Assembly (NCBI RefSeq): GCF_003268775.1
Contig: NZ_QLSU01000042.1
Span: 1 to 64,000, forward strand
Reading direction: 5' to 3'
Source of the DNA: Paraburkholderia unamae
Lineage (GTDB): Bacteria; Pseudomonadota; Gammaproteobacteria; Burkholderiales; Burkholderiaceae
DNA: 64,000 nt
Below the pieces are notes generated by a model. It searched no databases, was not told the origin of the DNA, and saw nothing but the letters and a program-made list of their open reading frames with translations. Position 1 is the stretch's first letter. Each line of letters begins with the position of its first letter. Positions 8,585 to 18,372 of this stretch are shown in pieces. The position numbers and the translations under genes were made by a program.

Positions 8585-8602
8585 AGGTTGTGAACACAAC
8601 CT
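8585..8602 (-). promoter_or_regulatory. Palindromic operator upstream of the DapA-like operon
   Basis: AGGTTGTG-AA-CACAACCT is an inverted repeat with perfect 8-bp arms, ending 20 bp upstream of the start codon at 8564. Its shape (TTGTGAACACAA) resembles GntR or Lrp-type operators, but no regulator gene is adjacent. Confidence 0.5.
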
Positions 8603-8788
8603 TAGCGTAGTGGGTGGCGTATAAAACTGGTGTTAAAAAAACGCGCGATGCGATTGAAGCCCGCCGGGATCGCGCTCGGCACACACTTGCCTTGCATCGC
8701 CTTTACGCATTGGCGGCCGATCTTTTACAGGTTTTTTATGCCGCTTTCGCTACGATCATTGTGATCCGCCAATCACTCGGGCCACCTC

Positions 8789-9175
8789 GTGTTGAAACTC
8801 CTTATTCCCGTCTTCGATCATCATGGCGCCGCCGAAGCCGCGCGCCACAGCGCGTTTCTTTTTGCGGAGCGCGGCATGGTCGAAGTCGAAGTCGTCGAGA
8901 CCGTGCAGGACGTCAGCGCCGACCTGCGCAAGCGCAGACAGCGGCGCCTGAGCGACACGCTGAGCGCGACGTGCGCGATACTCGAAGACGCGGGTGTGCC
9001 CTACCGCCTGCGCCACGCGCCGGGCCCGGCCGAGCGCAGCATTGCGGCCTGCGTGGAATGCGGCGGCGCCGATATCGTTCTCGTGGATGCGAGCCATCTC
9101 GGCTTCGTGCGCAAATGGATGATGCTCACGCGGCTCAAGCGCCTGTGCAGCGTGCCGGTCACGTTGCTGCATTGA
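8789..9175 (+). CDS. Universal-stress-like protein (UspA fold)
   Basis: A 128-residue protein reading LKLLIPVFDHHGAAEAARHSAFLF at its start, the typical first strand and helix of the adenine-nucleotide alpha hydrolase-like UspA fold, and ending with ADIVLVDASH and VPVTLLH. The GTG at 8789 is taken as start; the TTG that follows is an alternative. The ATP-binding glycine motif (GxxG-9x-G-S/T) is not evident, so this is likely a non-nucleotide-binding member. It stands divergent to the DapA-like pair across a 224-bp gap. Confidence 0.7.
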   Translation: MLKLLIPVFDHHGAAEAARHSAFLFAERGMVEVEVVETVQDVSADLRKRRQRRLSDTLSATCAILEDAGVPYRLRHAPGPAERSIAACVECGGADIVLVDASHLGFVRKWMMLTRLKRLCSVPVTLLH

Positions 9176-9214
9176 ACGCATCGACTGCGTGCATTGTCTG
9201 AGCCTGACCGAGCC

Positions 9215-9571
9215 ATGCTTCGAGCCACCCGCACCGGGAATGCGCAAAAGCGCGCGCTGCTGCGCGTGTGTGCGCTGATCCTCTTGATCAATCCTATTTT
9301 GACTTCGGCGTTCGCGTTTTTTGCGTTCTCGAATCATCCCGATTTCGCCCTGGGACTGACCGCCTTTTTTTGCTTCATGTGCTGTGCGCTGCTTGCCGCG
9401 TGGATACGTTCCGATGCGCGGCATGCATGGTCGCGCGCGAGCGAATCGGGCTTCGTCCAGCCGGCCGCCATTCGCCCCGGGCGCGCCGTGCGCGTGGCTT
9501 GCGCCTGCCCCTCGCGCTGGCTAGTCGTGCTGCATGTGGAGTTGCATGGGGGCGTCGTCGCCGCCCGCTAG
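9215..9571 (+). CDS. Possible small inner-membrane protein
   Basis: A 118-residue frame with two hydrophobic segments (LLRVCALILLINPILTSAFA and ALGLTAFFCFMCCALLAAWI) and an Arg-rich tail. ATG 9215 is chosen over a TTG at 9194. The ribosome site is poor and I recognise no family. The two clean membrane segments favour a real gene, whereas the tail looks like ordinary GC-rich read-through. Confidence 0.4.
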   Translation: MLRATRTGNAQKRALLRVCALILLINPILTSAFAFFAFSNHPDFALGLTAFFCFMCCALLAAWIRSDARHAWSRASESGFVQPAAIRPGRAVRVACACPSRWLVVLHVELHGGVVAAR

Positions 9572-9614
9572 CATTGCGCCTGGCCGAGCCTTCGTGCCCC
9601 CGCGCTCACCGCCT

Positions 9615-10001
9615 TCACCGGCAAGGCGGAAGCTGCGCGGCGCGCGCTCTCGCCTGGGTGGCGGCCGCCGTGTTATAGGCGTCCATGTTCTGCGCGGCAT
9701 AGCGGTACTGCTGATCCGCGATGGTGTACTGCTCCAGTTCCCGCGAGCAGCGCATGCCCGACGGCGAACTCGTCTGACATCGGCGAATGGTGACGAGCGC
9801 CTGGAGGCGCTGGTTGTCGGCCGAAGCGTAATCGCTGCCAATACGCTGGGAGTCGAAGCCGCGCGTGATCGCGGCAATGCGCGCCTCGCTGTCCGCATGC
9901 TGCCGCGGGGTGGCGCAAGGATAGGTATTGCGTGCCTGCCCGAATGCCTGCGCCGCGACGAGGCACAGCAGCAATACGGGCCATGAATATTTCCGCTGCA
10001 T
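9615..10001 (-). CDS. Small secreted protein of unknown function
   Basis: A 128-residue precursor. MQRKYSWPVLLLCLVAAQAFG is a signal peptide with a predicted cut before QARNTYPC. GAGGAATCGC sits directly before the ATG at 10001, favouring it over an ATG four codons upstream. The mature part has four cysteines (YPCAT, RRCQT, MRCSR and the penultimate C), suggesting two disulphides in the periplasm, and helical segments rich in Ala, Gln and Tyr. I recognise no family. Confidence 0.65.
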   Translation of the reverse strand: MQRKYSWPVLLLCLVAAQAFGQARNTYPCATPRQHADSEARIAAITRGFDSQRIGSDYASADNQRLQALVTIRRCQTSSPSGMRCSRELEQYTIADQQYRYAAQNMDAYNTAAATQARARAAQLPPCR

Positions 10002-10326
10002 GCGATTCCTCATATTGTCGGGGGATTCAAGAATCGCCTGGCGGCGCGCGGCATGATTTCGCCGCAATTTCGCCGCCAATACGCTATTTCAATGTAGATA
10101 GGCGCCTAACCGGGATCAAGAAGATTCGTAACCATTCGACCCAGGTTTGGTTATGCACCGCACAGAACTCGCACGATCGTACGTTCCCAAACTTCCTTGA
10201 ATCATCAAGCGTCATCGCGCACGAGTCGTTCCCGCTTGCGCGAGGCAGCGCATGCCGCAACACGGTTTCATGCGATGAGGACTACTATATCGTCTGTGTA
10301 TTGAGCACGCCGATCGCGGAGGACCG
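10002..10326. other. Intergenic region without a recognised gene
   Basis: This 325-bp gap lies between the divergent secreted-protein gene and the diguanylate cyclase. It is less GC-rich than its surroundings and has an AT-rich stretch around 10282-10291 (tactatat) that may be part of the cyclase promoter. I see no convincing repeat or RNA structure. Confidence 0.4.
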
Positions 10327-11610
10327 ATGGCTGACTGGTCTAGCATGATTCGTGAATTCGTCGGTGAAATTGCCGCCAGCGTCGCCATGATCGGACGCGA
10401 CGAACGGGGCCAGTTCGTCGTCTCCGCCTGCAACGATCATTTCATGCAAATGACGGGCGGCAGGCGCGGCGCGATCAAATCGTTCCCGGCGTCGTTCGAC
10501 ACGTTGATCCCCAATTACGCGCGCACCGAGATTCGCCAGAAACTCAACGAGTGCTTCGACTCGGGCATCGCCCAGGAGCTCGAACAGGCCTATGACCTGA
10601 GAGACGGCACGCACTGGTGGCGACTGTCGCTGAAGCCGCTGCGGCACAGCGAAGGCACGGCTTCGGTGCTCGAAATCATGGTGACGGGCCTCGAAATCAC
10701 CACGAAGATGCAGCTCACGCACGAACTCGAAGTCAGCACGTCGCGCTTTCGTTCGGTCGTGGACGCGGCCTACGACGCGATCATCACGATCGACCAGCAG
10801 CACTGCATCACGCTGTTCAATCGCGCCGCCGAAAACCTGTTCGGCTACGCGGCTGCGGAAATGCTTGGGCAACCCATCACATTGCTGCTACCCGAGCGCT
10901 ACCGCGCCAATCATTCGCAATATGTCCATCAGTTTGCCCGCTCGCCCGTGCGCTCGCGCCAGATGGACGAGCGCAACCGCGTTTATGGCCTGCATCGCGA
11001 CGGCACGCTTTTGCCCGTGGAAATCGCGATTTCGAAAATCAACGTGGGCGGGCTGATCGAATTCACGGCCGTCATTCGCGACATTGCCGATCGCGTTCAG
11101 TTGATGGACCTGCTCCAGAAGCAGGCCGTGACCGACGAATTGACGGGCCTGCCCAACCGCAGGGAATTCGCCGATACGGTGGAGAAACTGCTGGATGCCG
11201 AGGGCAAGCTGTCGGTCTTCATTCTCGATATCGACTTCTTCAAGAAGATCAACGACAGCTACGGACACGATATTGGCGACGAAGTCTTGCGCGTCATGGC
11301 CAAGGTCGTGATGGACGCCGACCGGCGCATCGGCGTATTCGCCCGCTGGGGCGGCGAGGAATTCGTCGCCGCGCTGCCGGGCCTCGATATCGCGCAGGCC
11401 ACGGCCGTTGCCGAAGACCTGCGCGCGACAATCGATGAGCAGCGCTTCGAACATAAGTGGCGCCTGGGCAAGCCCGTGCCTTTTACGGTGAGCATCGGCC
11501 TGACCGAGCGCCGGCCCGGCGAGCACGACGTGGCGGCGATCGTGAAGCGCGCTGACCTCGCGCTCTATCGCGCCAAGGACAGCGGCCGAAACCGCGTGGA
11601 AATCGGTTAG
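10327..11610 (+). CDS. PAS-domain diguanylate cyclase (GGEEF)
   Basis: A 427-residue soluble signalling protein. Two PAS domains (about 10-125 and 138-260) precede a GGDEF domain (about 262-427). The active site is GGEEF at 342-346, a functional variant, so c-di-GMP synthesis is expected. The product-inhibition motif RxxD nine residues upstream is changed to RRIG (333-336), so feedback inhibition may be lost. GAGGA precedes the ATG. The cytosolic PAS domains probably sense redox state or a ligand. Next to it, on the same strand, lies a chemoreceptor gene, which suggests a motility and biofilm locus. Confidence 0.92.
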   Translation: MADWSSMIREFVGEIAASVAMIGRDERGQFVVSACNDHFMQMTGGRRGAIKSFPASFDTLIPNYARTEIRQKLNECFDSGIAQELEQAYDLRDGTHWWRLSLKPLRHSEGTASVLEIMVTGLEITTKMQLTHELEVSTSRFRSVVDAAYDAIITIDQQHCITLFNRAAENLFGYAAAEMLGQPITLLLPERYRANHSQYVHQFARSPVRSRQMDERNRVYGLHRDGTLLPVEIAISKINVGGLIEFTAVIRDIADRVQLMDLLQKQAVTDELTGLPNRREFADTVEKLLDAEGKLSVFILDIDFFKKINDSYGHDIGDEVLRVMAKVVMDADRRIGVFARWGGEEFVAALPGLDIAQATAVAEDLRATIDEQRFEHKWRLGKPVPFTVSIGLTERRPGEHDVAAIVKRADLALYRAKDSGRNRVEIG

Positions 11611-11822
11611 CCCCGCTTTCGTCTGATCAAACGGCTGTGGGCCCGCGCTTGCCGCGCCGGGCGGCGACGCCCATTCGTTGCCCTCGCAACCTTACGGTCA
11701 AATCCCCTCAAGACCCCTCAAGAGAGCGCCGCTTGCTGCCGTTATGCAGTCCTGCTCGCGTCGTCTCTCTCGCACGCTTACGCGCGACAGCGTATTCCCG
11801 TTCCGATAAGAAGACCCAAAAA

Positions 11823-13403
11823 ATGACCCTTAAGCAAAAGCTTGCCGCCATGTTCGCGGTGCTCTGGATCGGCCTGATCCTGATTGTCGTCGCGGGCGCC
11901 ATGCAGAACCGCGCCTCCATGCTCGCCGACCGTCGCGCGGCGCTCAAATCGATCGTCGACGGCGCGGACAGCATCGCGGCCCACTATCACGACCTTGCGC
12001 AGCAGAACAAGATGACCGAGGCGCAGGCGCAGCAGCAAGCACTGGAAGCCATTGGCGCCCTGCGCTATGGCGAGGACGGCTATATCGCGATCAACGACTC
12101 GCACGCCACCATGCTCGCGCACCCGAACCATGCGCTGATCGGCAAGAGCATGGTGGACTTCACCGACCCCGCCGGCAAACACGTGGTCACCGACATGAAC
12201 CGCGTGGCCGATTCGAGCCCCGAGGGCGGCTTCTCCGACTATTTGTGGCCGCGCCCCGGCAGCACCGAGGCGGTGCCGAAAACGGCCTACGTGCGGCGCT
12301 TCGCGGCCTGGGACTGGTACATCGTGACCGGCATGTACATGGACGACATCGACAGCGCGATCGCCGCCGCCGCGCTGCGCTGGCTGCTGATGACGGCCGT
12401 GCTGGGCGGCGTCGCGACCGGCGCCATGCTGCTCGTCACGCGCAGCGTGGTGCGCAGCCTCGGCGGCGATATCGGCGTTGCGGTGTCCGCGGCGCGGCGC
12501 ATTGCCGACGGCGACCTCACGGCGCAGGTGCCGGTGCGCCACGACGACAACGCGAGCCTGCTCGCCGCGCTCGCCTCGATGCAAACCGGGCTCGTGAAGG
12601 CCGTGCACTCGATTCGCACCGGCACGGAGAACATCGACGTGGGCGCTTCGGAAATCGCGGCCGGCAACACCGATCTTTCGCAACGCACCGAAGAACAGGC
12701 GGCCGCGCTCGTGCAGACCGCGTCGAGCATGGACCAGATGACCGCGAACGTGCGCCAGAACGCCGATAGCGCGAACCAGGCCGCCACGCTCGCGCGCCAG
12801 GCCGCCGACGTGGCCGCGCGCGGCAACGCGAGTGTGGACGACGTCGTTCACACCATGGACGCGATCACGTCGAGTTCGGGCAAGATCGTCGACATCATCG
12901 GCGTGATCGACGGCATTGCGTTCCAGACCAATATCCTCGCGCTCAACGCCGCCGTGGAAGCGGCGCGCGCGGGCGACCAGGGGCGCGGCTTCGCGGTGGT
13001 CGCCGCCGAAGTGCGCAGCCTCGCGCAGCGCTCCGCCACCGCCGCCAAGGAAATCAAGGTGTTGATCGACGCGTCGACGGCGAGCGTGCAGCAAGGCGCG
13101 TCGCTCGTGGCCGACGCGGGCGCAACCATGCACGAGGTCGTCGAGGCGGTGGGACGCGTGAGTGCGATCCTTCAGGAGATCAGCCACGCTTCAACGGAGC
13201 AGTCGGCCGGTATCGAGCAGGTCAATCGCGCAGTGGGCGAGATGGACCAGGTGACCCAGCAGAACGCGGCGCTCGTGGAGCAGGCCGCGGCGGCCGCGCA
13301 CTCGCTCAAGGATCAGGTCGTCATGCTGCGCGAAGCGGTGAATGTGTTCGCGCTGCCCGGCGAGGCCGCCACCCGGGCAACGGGTTCTTTATCGGCGCGT
13401 TGA
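11823..13403 (+). CDS. Methyl-accepting chemotaxis protein with single Cache domain
   Basis: A 526-residue chemoreceptor: membrane helix at about 8-28, periplasmic sCache domain (about 35-190; [48 protein letters not shown]), second helix (about 195-215), HAMP, then the signalling domain with its hairpin tip [20 protein letters not shown]. sCache receptors commonly sense small carboxylates. ATG 11823 is chosen because the upstream extension is Arg-rich and lacks any hydrophobic sense. The C-terminus has no NWETF pentapeptide, so adaptation enzymes would act without tethering. Confidence 0.92.
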   Translation: MTLKQKLAAMFAVLWIGLILIVVAGAMQNRASMLADRRAALKSIVDGADSIAAHYHDLAQQNKMTEAQAQQQALEAIGALRYGEDGYIAINDSHATMLAHPNHALIGKSMVDFTDPAGKHVVTDMNRVADSSPEGGFSDYLWPRPGSTEAVPKTAYVRRFAAWDWYIVTGMYMDDIDSAIAAAALRWLLMTAVLGGVATGAMLLVTRSVVRSLGGDIGVAVSAARRIADGDLTAQVPVRHDDNASLLAALASMQTGLVKAVHSIRTGTENIDVGASEIAAGNTDLSQRTEEQAAALVQTASSMDQMTANVRQNADSANQAATLARQAADVAARGNASVDDVVHTMDAITSSSGKIVDIIGVIDGIAFQTNILALNAAVEAARAGDQGRGFAVVAAEVRSLAQRSATAAKEIKVLIDASTASVQQGASLVADAGATMHEVVEAVGRVSAILQEISHASTEQSAGIEQVNRAVGEMDQVTQQNAALVEQAAAAAHSLKDQVVMLREAVNVFALPGEAATRATGSLSAR

Positions 13404-13412
13404 GCGGTTGCG

Positions 13413-13437
13413 CCTGGCCCGAGTGAAACGGGCCAGG
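13413..13437 (+). terminator. Hairpin downstream of the chemoreceptor gene
   Basis: CCTGGCCCG and CGGGCCAGG form a perfect 9-bp stem around a 7-base loop, ten bases after the stop codon. It is followed by gtaaagc rather than a clear U-tract, so it may be a weak or Rho-assisted terminator for the convergent genes. Confidence 0.5.
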
Positions 13438-13582
13438 GTAAAGCGCGCCGCCCACCTGCTTGCCGATAGCGCCGTGAAACGGCGTTCGCGGCGAGCGTGC
13501 GGGCTTGGCGGTTAGTTGCATTTGAGACGCAACGAAAGGCCGGGCGCCCGGCGCAGCGTCGGCCGACTTTGCAGCCGGATTT

Positions 13583-14941
13583 TCAGACCAGCTCACCGCG
13601 TAGCTTCGCCAGCAGTTGCAGCAGCGCCCGCACATCCTCCTCCTGCGTACGCCACGACGACACGCTGATGCGCAGCGCGGGCCGTCCCTGCCACGTGGTG
13701 CCGCCGAACCAGGTCTCGCCCGAAGCCTGCACCGCGCCACGCAGCGCCACGGTCGCGTCATCCGTCTCGTAGCGAAACAGCACCTGATTCAGCACGACGC
13801 GGTTGAGCACCTCGAAGCCCAGGCGCGCGAGTTCCTCGCCGATGCGCCGTGCGTAGGCATGGTGCCGCTCGATCATGTGCGCCACGCCCACCCGGCCGAG
13901 CGTGCGCAGCGCCGCCCACACGGGAATGCCGCGCGCGCGGCGCGAAAATTCGAGCGTGAGGTTCTTTTGCGCGTCCGCGCTCGCGGACAGATACGCCGCG
14001 TCGCTGTTCATGGCCTCGGCGAGCGCCTGGGCGTCGCGGCAAATGACCATCGCGCAGTCGTACGGGGTGTTCAGCCACTTGTGCGCGTCCGTGGTCCAGC
14101 TATCGGCCTCTTCGATGCCCGCCGTCAGTCCGGCGAGCGCGGCCTGCGCCGAAGTGCGCGCCCACAGCCCGAACGCGCCATCCACATGCACCCAGGCGCC
14201 CGCCTCTCGCGCGCGCGGAATGATCTGCGCGAATGGATCGAAGGCGCCCGTATTCACTTCGCCGGCCTGAAGGCAAAGGATCGTGCGCGCGTCGAGCGGC
14301 GGCAACCGCGCGGCATCCACGCGGCCGTCTTCGTCGACGCTCGCGTACACGATACGATCGAGCCCGAAGCCCAGAATGCGCAGCGCTTTCTTCACCGTGA
14401 TGTGCGCGAGTTCCGACACCACGACCTTGATTTCCGGCGCACCGATCAGCCCCTGGCGGTCGAAGTCCCAGCCCTGGCGCGCCAGCAGCGCGCGCCTCGC
14501 GCTCGCGAGCGCGCCCAGCGTGCAGGCCGTGGCGCTCGTGCCGAAACCCACGGCACTGGCGCGCGGCAAGTCGAGCGCGTCGAGCACCCAGCGGCCCGCA
14601 ATGCGCTCCAGCGTGGCCGCCACCGGCGAATTGTCGAACGTCGATGCGCACTGATCCCACGCGAGCATGAGCCGCTCGGCCGCCGCGGCCGCGGGCAGCG
14701 CCGCGCCGATCACGAAGCCGAAATAGCGCGGCCCGTTCGAAGCCGTGGTCGCCGCCGAGCCGATGCGATCGAGCAACTCGAGCGTCTGCGCGGCGGGCAG
14801 TCCGTTGGCGGGCAGCGGCTCGTCGAAGGCGGCGAGCGCCGCGATGGCCTCGTCCGAGGGGAAAACGCGCCGGGTGGCGTTGCCTTCGGTGTAGCGCAGG
14901 CCGCGCGCATCGGCGTCCGCCAGCAGATTGAGTTCGTCCAT
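13583..14941 (-). CDS. PLP-dependent group II decarboxylase family protein
   Basis: A 452-residue fold-type I PLP enzyme of the aromatic L-amino acid / glutamate decarboxylase group. The PLP lysine is K288 in TDAHKWLN, with D254 in HVDGAFGLW and H180 as the ring-stacking residue. ATG 14941 has GAAGAGGG upstream, better than the ATG 14 codons earlier. The protein is divergent from aromatic decarboxylases over residues 1-120, so the substrate is open; related proteins are annotated simply as aspartate aminotransferase family. It is followed upstream on the same strand by an MFS exporter gene, suggesting amine metabolism plus transport. Confidence 0.85.
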   Translation of the reverse strand: MDELNLLADADARGLRYTEGNATRRVFPSDEAIAALAAFDEPLPANGLPAAQTLELLDRIGSAATTASNGPRYFGFVIGAALPAAAAAERLMLAWDQCASTFDNSPVAATLERIAGRWVLDALDLPRASAVGFGTSATACTLGALASARRALLARQGWDFDRQGLIGAPEIKVVVSELAHITVKKALRILGFGLDRIVYASVDEDGRVDAARLPPLDARTILCLQAGEVNTGAFDPFAQIIPRAREAGAWVHVDGAFGLWARTSAQAALAGLTAGIEEADSWTTDAHKWLNTPYDCAMVICRDAQALAEAMNSDAAYLSASADAQKNLTLEFSRRARGIPVWAALRTLGRVGVAHMIERHHAYARRIGEELARLGFEVLNRVVLNQVLFRYETDDATVALRGAVQASGETWFGGTTWQGRPALRISVSSWRTQEEDVRALLQLLAKLRGELV

Positions 14942-14990
14942 CCGTTGTGCCCTCTTCAGGTTGTCGTTCGAGCTGCGATTCACTTGCGCT

Positions 14991-16250
14991 TCAGGCGCGC
15001 GCGGCCGTTGCGGGCATGTGGCGTAGCGTGACGGCCCAGAACACCAGCGCGAGCAGGCTCACGCCGGCGCCCAGCAGGCAGACCCCATGCCAGCCCGCCA
15101 CGGCATACGTCGCGGTCGTGCCGATCGCGCCAAGCCCGCTGCCCAGCGCGTAAAACAGCATATAGAGGCTCACGAGGCGGCTGTGCGTTTGCGCGTCGCT
15201 GCGAAAAATCAGGCTTTGATTGGTCACGTGCAGCGCCTGGCCGCCCAGGTCGAGCAAGACGATGCCGATCACGAGCAGCCACAGCGAGTGCCCCAGCATC
15301 GAAAGCGGCCACCATGCGAGCAACAGCAGCGCCAGCGCGGCCGCGCTCACGCGCTGCGACCATCCCCGGTCGGCCCAGCGCCCGGCGCGCGCGGCGGCGA
15401 GCGCACCCGCCGCGCCGGCCAGCCCGAAAGCGCCGATCGCCGTGTGAGAAAAATGATAGGGCGGCGCGCTCAACGGCAGCACCAGCGCGCTCCAGAAGAT
15501 GTTGAAGGTCGCGAACATCAGCAGCGCGAGCCCGCCGCGAATCTGCAAGACGCGATTCGCGCGCAATAGCGCCAGCATCGAACCGATCAGGCGCGCATAG
15601 CCGATGGAGCCCGATGCGTTGGGCTTGCCCGCCAGGTTCGGCAACCGGCGCCACAGCGGCACGACGAGCGCCAGCATGACGACGGCGGCGCAGCCGTACA
15701 CGCCGCGCCACCCCGCCAGATCGCTCACGCCGCCCGCGAACACGCGCGCGAGCAGCAGGCCGATGAACACGCCGCTGCCCGCCGCGCCCACCACGCGGCC
15801 CCGCTCGTGGGGCGCGGCCGCAGCGGCGGCGTAGGCGATCAAGCCCTGCGTCATCGCCGTGCCCAGCAAACCGACGCACAGCATGCCGCCCAGCAGCACC
15901 GGCGCGGACCGCGCGAGGCTCACGACAATCAGCGCGCCAACCAGCGCCAGCAACTGCGCGATCATCAACCGGCGGCGCTCCATCCTGTCGCCCAACGGCA
16001 CGAGCAGCAGCAGCGCGAGCGCGCAACCGGCCTGCGTGGCCGTGACCACGCCGCCAACGGCCGCGCGGCCGATGCCGAAATCGCGCGCCAGTGCATCCAG
16101 CAGCGGCTGTGCGTAGTAGACATTGGCCACGCTCAAACCGCTCGCGAGCGCGAACAACATGACGAGCCCGCGCGGCAGGTCCGCGCGGGGCGTGGCGGCG
16201 TCGCCGCCGCCGTCGCAGGGCGTTACGAGCGTGATCGAGTCCACGTCCAT
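14991..16250 (-). CDS. MFS transporter (drug-efflux/arabinose-exporter type)
   Basis: A 419-residue 12-helix MFS protein with the motif A loop GDRMERRRLMIAQ after the second helix and an N-terminal LSVANVYYAQPLL signature of putative 12-TM exporters. ATG 16250 is used; a TTG three codons upstream is an alternative. It ends 50 bp before the decarboxylase gene on the same strand. The divergent HxlR regulator gene begins 136 bp away and probably controls it. Likely an efflux pump for a toxic quinone, aldehyde or drug, as with other HxlR-linked MFS genes. Confidence 0.85.
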   Translation of the reverse strand: MDVDSITLVTPCDGGGDAATPRADLPRGLVMLFALASGLSVANVYYAQPLLDALARDFGIGRAAVGGVVTATQAGCALALLLLVPLGDRMERRRLMIAQLLALVGALIVVSLARSAPVLLGGMLCVGLLGTAMTQGLIAYAAAAAAPHERGRVVGAAGSGVFIGLLLARVFAGGVSDLAGWRGVYGCAAVVMLALVVPLWRRLPNLAGKPNASGSIGYARLIGSMLALLRANRVLQIRGGLALLMFATFNIFWSALVLPLSAPPYHFSHTAIGAFGLAGAAGALAAARAGRWADRGWSQRVSAAALALLLLAWWPLSMLGHSLWLLVIGIVLLDLGGQALHVTNQSLIFRSDAQTHSRLVSLYMLFYALGSGLGAIGTTATYAVAGWHGVCLLGAGVSLLALVFWAVTLRHMPATAARA

Positions 16251-16262
16251 GAGCGTCAATCC

Positions 16263-16310
16263 AGTTTCAAAATAAAACCGATTGAATGGTATGACGGGTA
16301 GTTTTAAAAT
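16263..16310. promoter_or_regulatory. Direct repeats between the MFS and HxlR genes
   Basis: AGTTTCAAAAT (16263-16273) and AGTTTTAAAAT (16300-16310) match at 10 of 11 bases with a 37-bp period in the AT-rich divergent promoter region. They are plausible binding sites for the HxlR product; this is inference. Confidence 0.4.
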
Positions 16311-16386
16311 GCAACTGCATGTGCAAATGCCGACTCAAGCCCGGACTTGCATCCAAACTCAAGCGCGAACGCAAAAGGAAATCGCC

Positions 16387-16830
16387 ATGGCACGCAAATC
16401 CATGAACAAGGAGACCTGCCCGGTCGCGCGGTCGGTGGACCTGATCGGCGACCGCTGGTCGTTGCTGATCCTGCGCGACGTGTTCGACGGCATTTACCGC
16501 TTCGGCGACATCCAGCGCAACCTGGGCGTGGCGCGCAATATTCTGTCCGGCCGCTTGAGCCGGCTCGTCGAGGAAGGGATTCTGGAAACGCGCCCGGCGT
16601 CGGACGGCACGACCTACCAGGAATACGTGCTGACGAAAAAAGGCGAAAGCCTGTTCCCCATCATGGTCGCCCTCCAGCAATGGGGCGAGCGCCATCTGTT
16701 TTCACGCGGCGAGAAGCATTCGTGGCTCATCGACAAGGCAACGGGCAAACCGCTGCTTGCCATGCAGCCGCGAACCCGCGACGGTGACGAGTTGACGCTT
16801 CACGACACCGAGGTCAGGAAGCCCGCGTGA
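16387..16830 (+). CDS. HxlR-family transcriptional regulator
   Basis: A 147-residue winged-helix regulator with the family signature CPVARSVDLIGDRWSLLILR at its start, where the Cys may act as a redox or electrophile sensor. Recognition helix about VARNILSGRLSRLVEEGIL. AAAAGGAAATC precedes the ATG. HxlR proteins act as dimers and sense aldehydes, quinones or oxidants through the N-terminal cysteine. Divergent to an MFS exporter, it most likely controls that gene and itself. Confidence 0.9.
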   Translation: MARKSMNKETCPVARSVDLIGDRWSLLILRDVFDGIYRFGDIQRNLGVARNILSGRLSRLVEEGILETRPASDGTTYQEYVLTKKGESLFPIMVALQQWGERHLFSRGEKHSWLIDKATGKPLLAMQPRTRDGDELTLHDTEVRKPA

Positions 16831-16929
16831 GGCAGGATCAACGAAACCTCAATTCATCAAGGATTCCTGATCAACGATCAACCATGACAACAGGCGCGGC
16901 CCCTTTCAGGCCGCGCCCGCCCGGTGGGT

Positions 16930-18330
16930 TTACAGCACCGGATCGATCGGAGCCGGCGGCGCGCCGCGCGCCTCGATGGCCTTGCCCGCCAGCAGGCACA
17001 GGTCCTCGCGGAAGTGTCCGGCGACGATCTGCACGCCCACCGGCACGTCCTTCACCATGCCCGTCGAAACGACGAGCCCGGGCAGCCCCATGGCAGGCAG
17101 CGCACGCATGGTCAACTGGGCGTCCCACACGCGGCGAAAGCCCGCTTCGCCCTGCATGTCGAGGTTGTCCGGAAACGGCAGTTCGCCCGACACCGGCAGC
17201 AGCAACACGGGATACGTCGAGAGAAACAAGCGCCATTCGCGCGTGAGCGTCGTGCGGCGCACGAGCGACTTCGTCACCACGTCCTCGGGCATCGCCGCGA
17301 CCTTGGCGCGCACACCGTCCACCACCGCTTGCGCGCCGGGGTCGCCGTCACGCGCGACGGCGTCCGCCAGCGCCGGGAAGCCGTCGCCAAGCCACAGGCG
17401 CTCCTGCACTTCGCCCGCGTCGCGCAAGAGCGGCACGTCGTCGATCTGCTCGACGCTCCAGCCCGCGTCGGCGAGTCTGCGGCCCGCGTCGAGCAAGGCG
17501 TCCTCCACGTCCTTCGTGATCGTCATGCCGCCGGGGCGCAAGCAGAGCGCGGCACGCAGCGGCGTTTCGGGACCGACCAGCGGCGCGGGCGACCACCAGG
17601 GATCGCGCAGGTCGGGCGCCGCAAGCGCGGCAAGCGCGAGGCGCAGGTCGTCGACGGTGCGCGCGAGCGGCCCCGCGCCCGACATCAGTTGCGCGCCGAT
17701 CGGCCGCTCCGGCGAGGAGGCGTTGAACGCGGGCACGCGCCCGATGCTGGGCCGCAGGCCATGCACGCCGCACGCATAGGCCGGATAGCGCACCGAGCCG
17801 CCAATGTCGGTGCCGAGCGCGATCTGCCCGATGCCGGCCGTGACCGCCGCCGCCGCGCCGCCGCTCGAACCGCCCGGCGTGAGCGACGCATTGCGCGGGT
17901 TCTTCGTATGCCCGTGGACCTGATTGCTCGTGAACCAGCGCAGCGCGAAGGTCGGCGAGTTGGTGCGGCCGAGCAGCACGGCGCCCGCGCGCACGAGGTT
18001 ATCCACGGCCGGGCTGTTGGCCTGCGCGATCAGGTCCTGTTGCAGGCGCGTGCCGTTGGTCGTGGCGAAGCCGGCCTGATCGACATTGATCTTCGTGGTC
18101 ACGGGCACGCCCGCGAGCGGGCCCGGATCCTCGCCGCGCGCGAGCGCCGCGTCGATGCGGTCGGCCTGCTCGAAGACCCACTCGGGCCGGTAGGCGACCA
18201 CCGCGTTGATGAGCGGGTTGACGGCTTCGAGGCGCGCCAGCGTCGCCTGCGCGGTCTCGCGCGCCGACACTTCGCGCGCGCGAATGCGCTGCGCCAGTTC
18301 CGTTGCCGATAAACGCCATAGTTCAGTCAC
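16930..18330 (-). CDS. Amidase-signature family amidase
   Basis: A 466-residue amidase with the complete Ser-cisSer-Lys triad: K80 (TTKIN), cis-Ser S155 in PGGSSGG and nucleophile S179 in DIGGSVRYP. The GTG start has GGAGGAAAC upstream. The enzyme hydrolyses a small or aryl amide in the cytosol. It is the last gene of a set kinase, MFS, amidase on the minus strand, 42 bp after the MFS gene, so its substrate is probably imported by that permease. It is only distantly similar to the second amidase at 59.7 kb. Confidence 0.9.
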   Translation of the reverse strand: MTELWRLSATELAQRIRAREVSARETAQATLARLEAVNPLINAVVAYRPEWVFEQADRIDAALARGEDPGPLAGVPVTTKINVDQAGFATTNGTRLQQDLIAQANSPAVDNLVRAGAVLLGRTNSPTFALRWFTSNQVHGHTKNPRNASLTPGGSSGGAAAAVTAGIGQIALGTDIGGSVRYPAYACGVHGLRPSIGRVPAFNASSPERPIGAQLMSGAGPLARTVDDLRLALAALAAPDLRDPWWSPAPLVGPETPLRAALCLRPGGMTITKDVEDALLDAGRRLADAGWSVEQIDDVPLLRDAGEVQERLWLGDGFPALADAVARDGDPGAQAVVDGVRAKVAAMPEDVVTKSLVRRTTLTREWRLFLSTYPVLLLPVSGELPFPDNLDMQGEAGFRRVWDAQLTMRALPAMGLPGLVVSTGMVKDVPVGVQIVAGHFREDLCLLAGKAIEARGAPPAPIDPVL

Positions 18331-18372
18331 GTTTCCTCCAGTTCGTTATCAGTGGGATCAGTAAGGAGTGCT

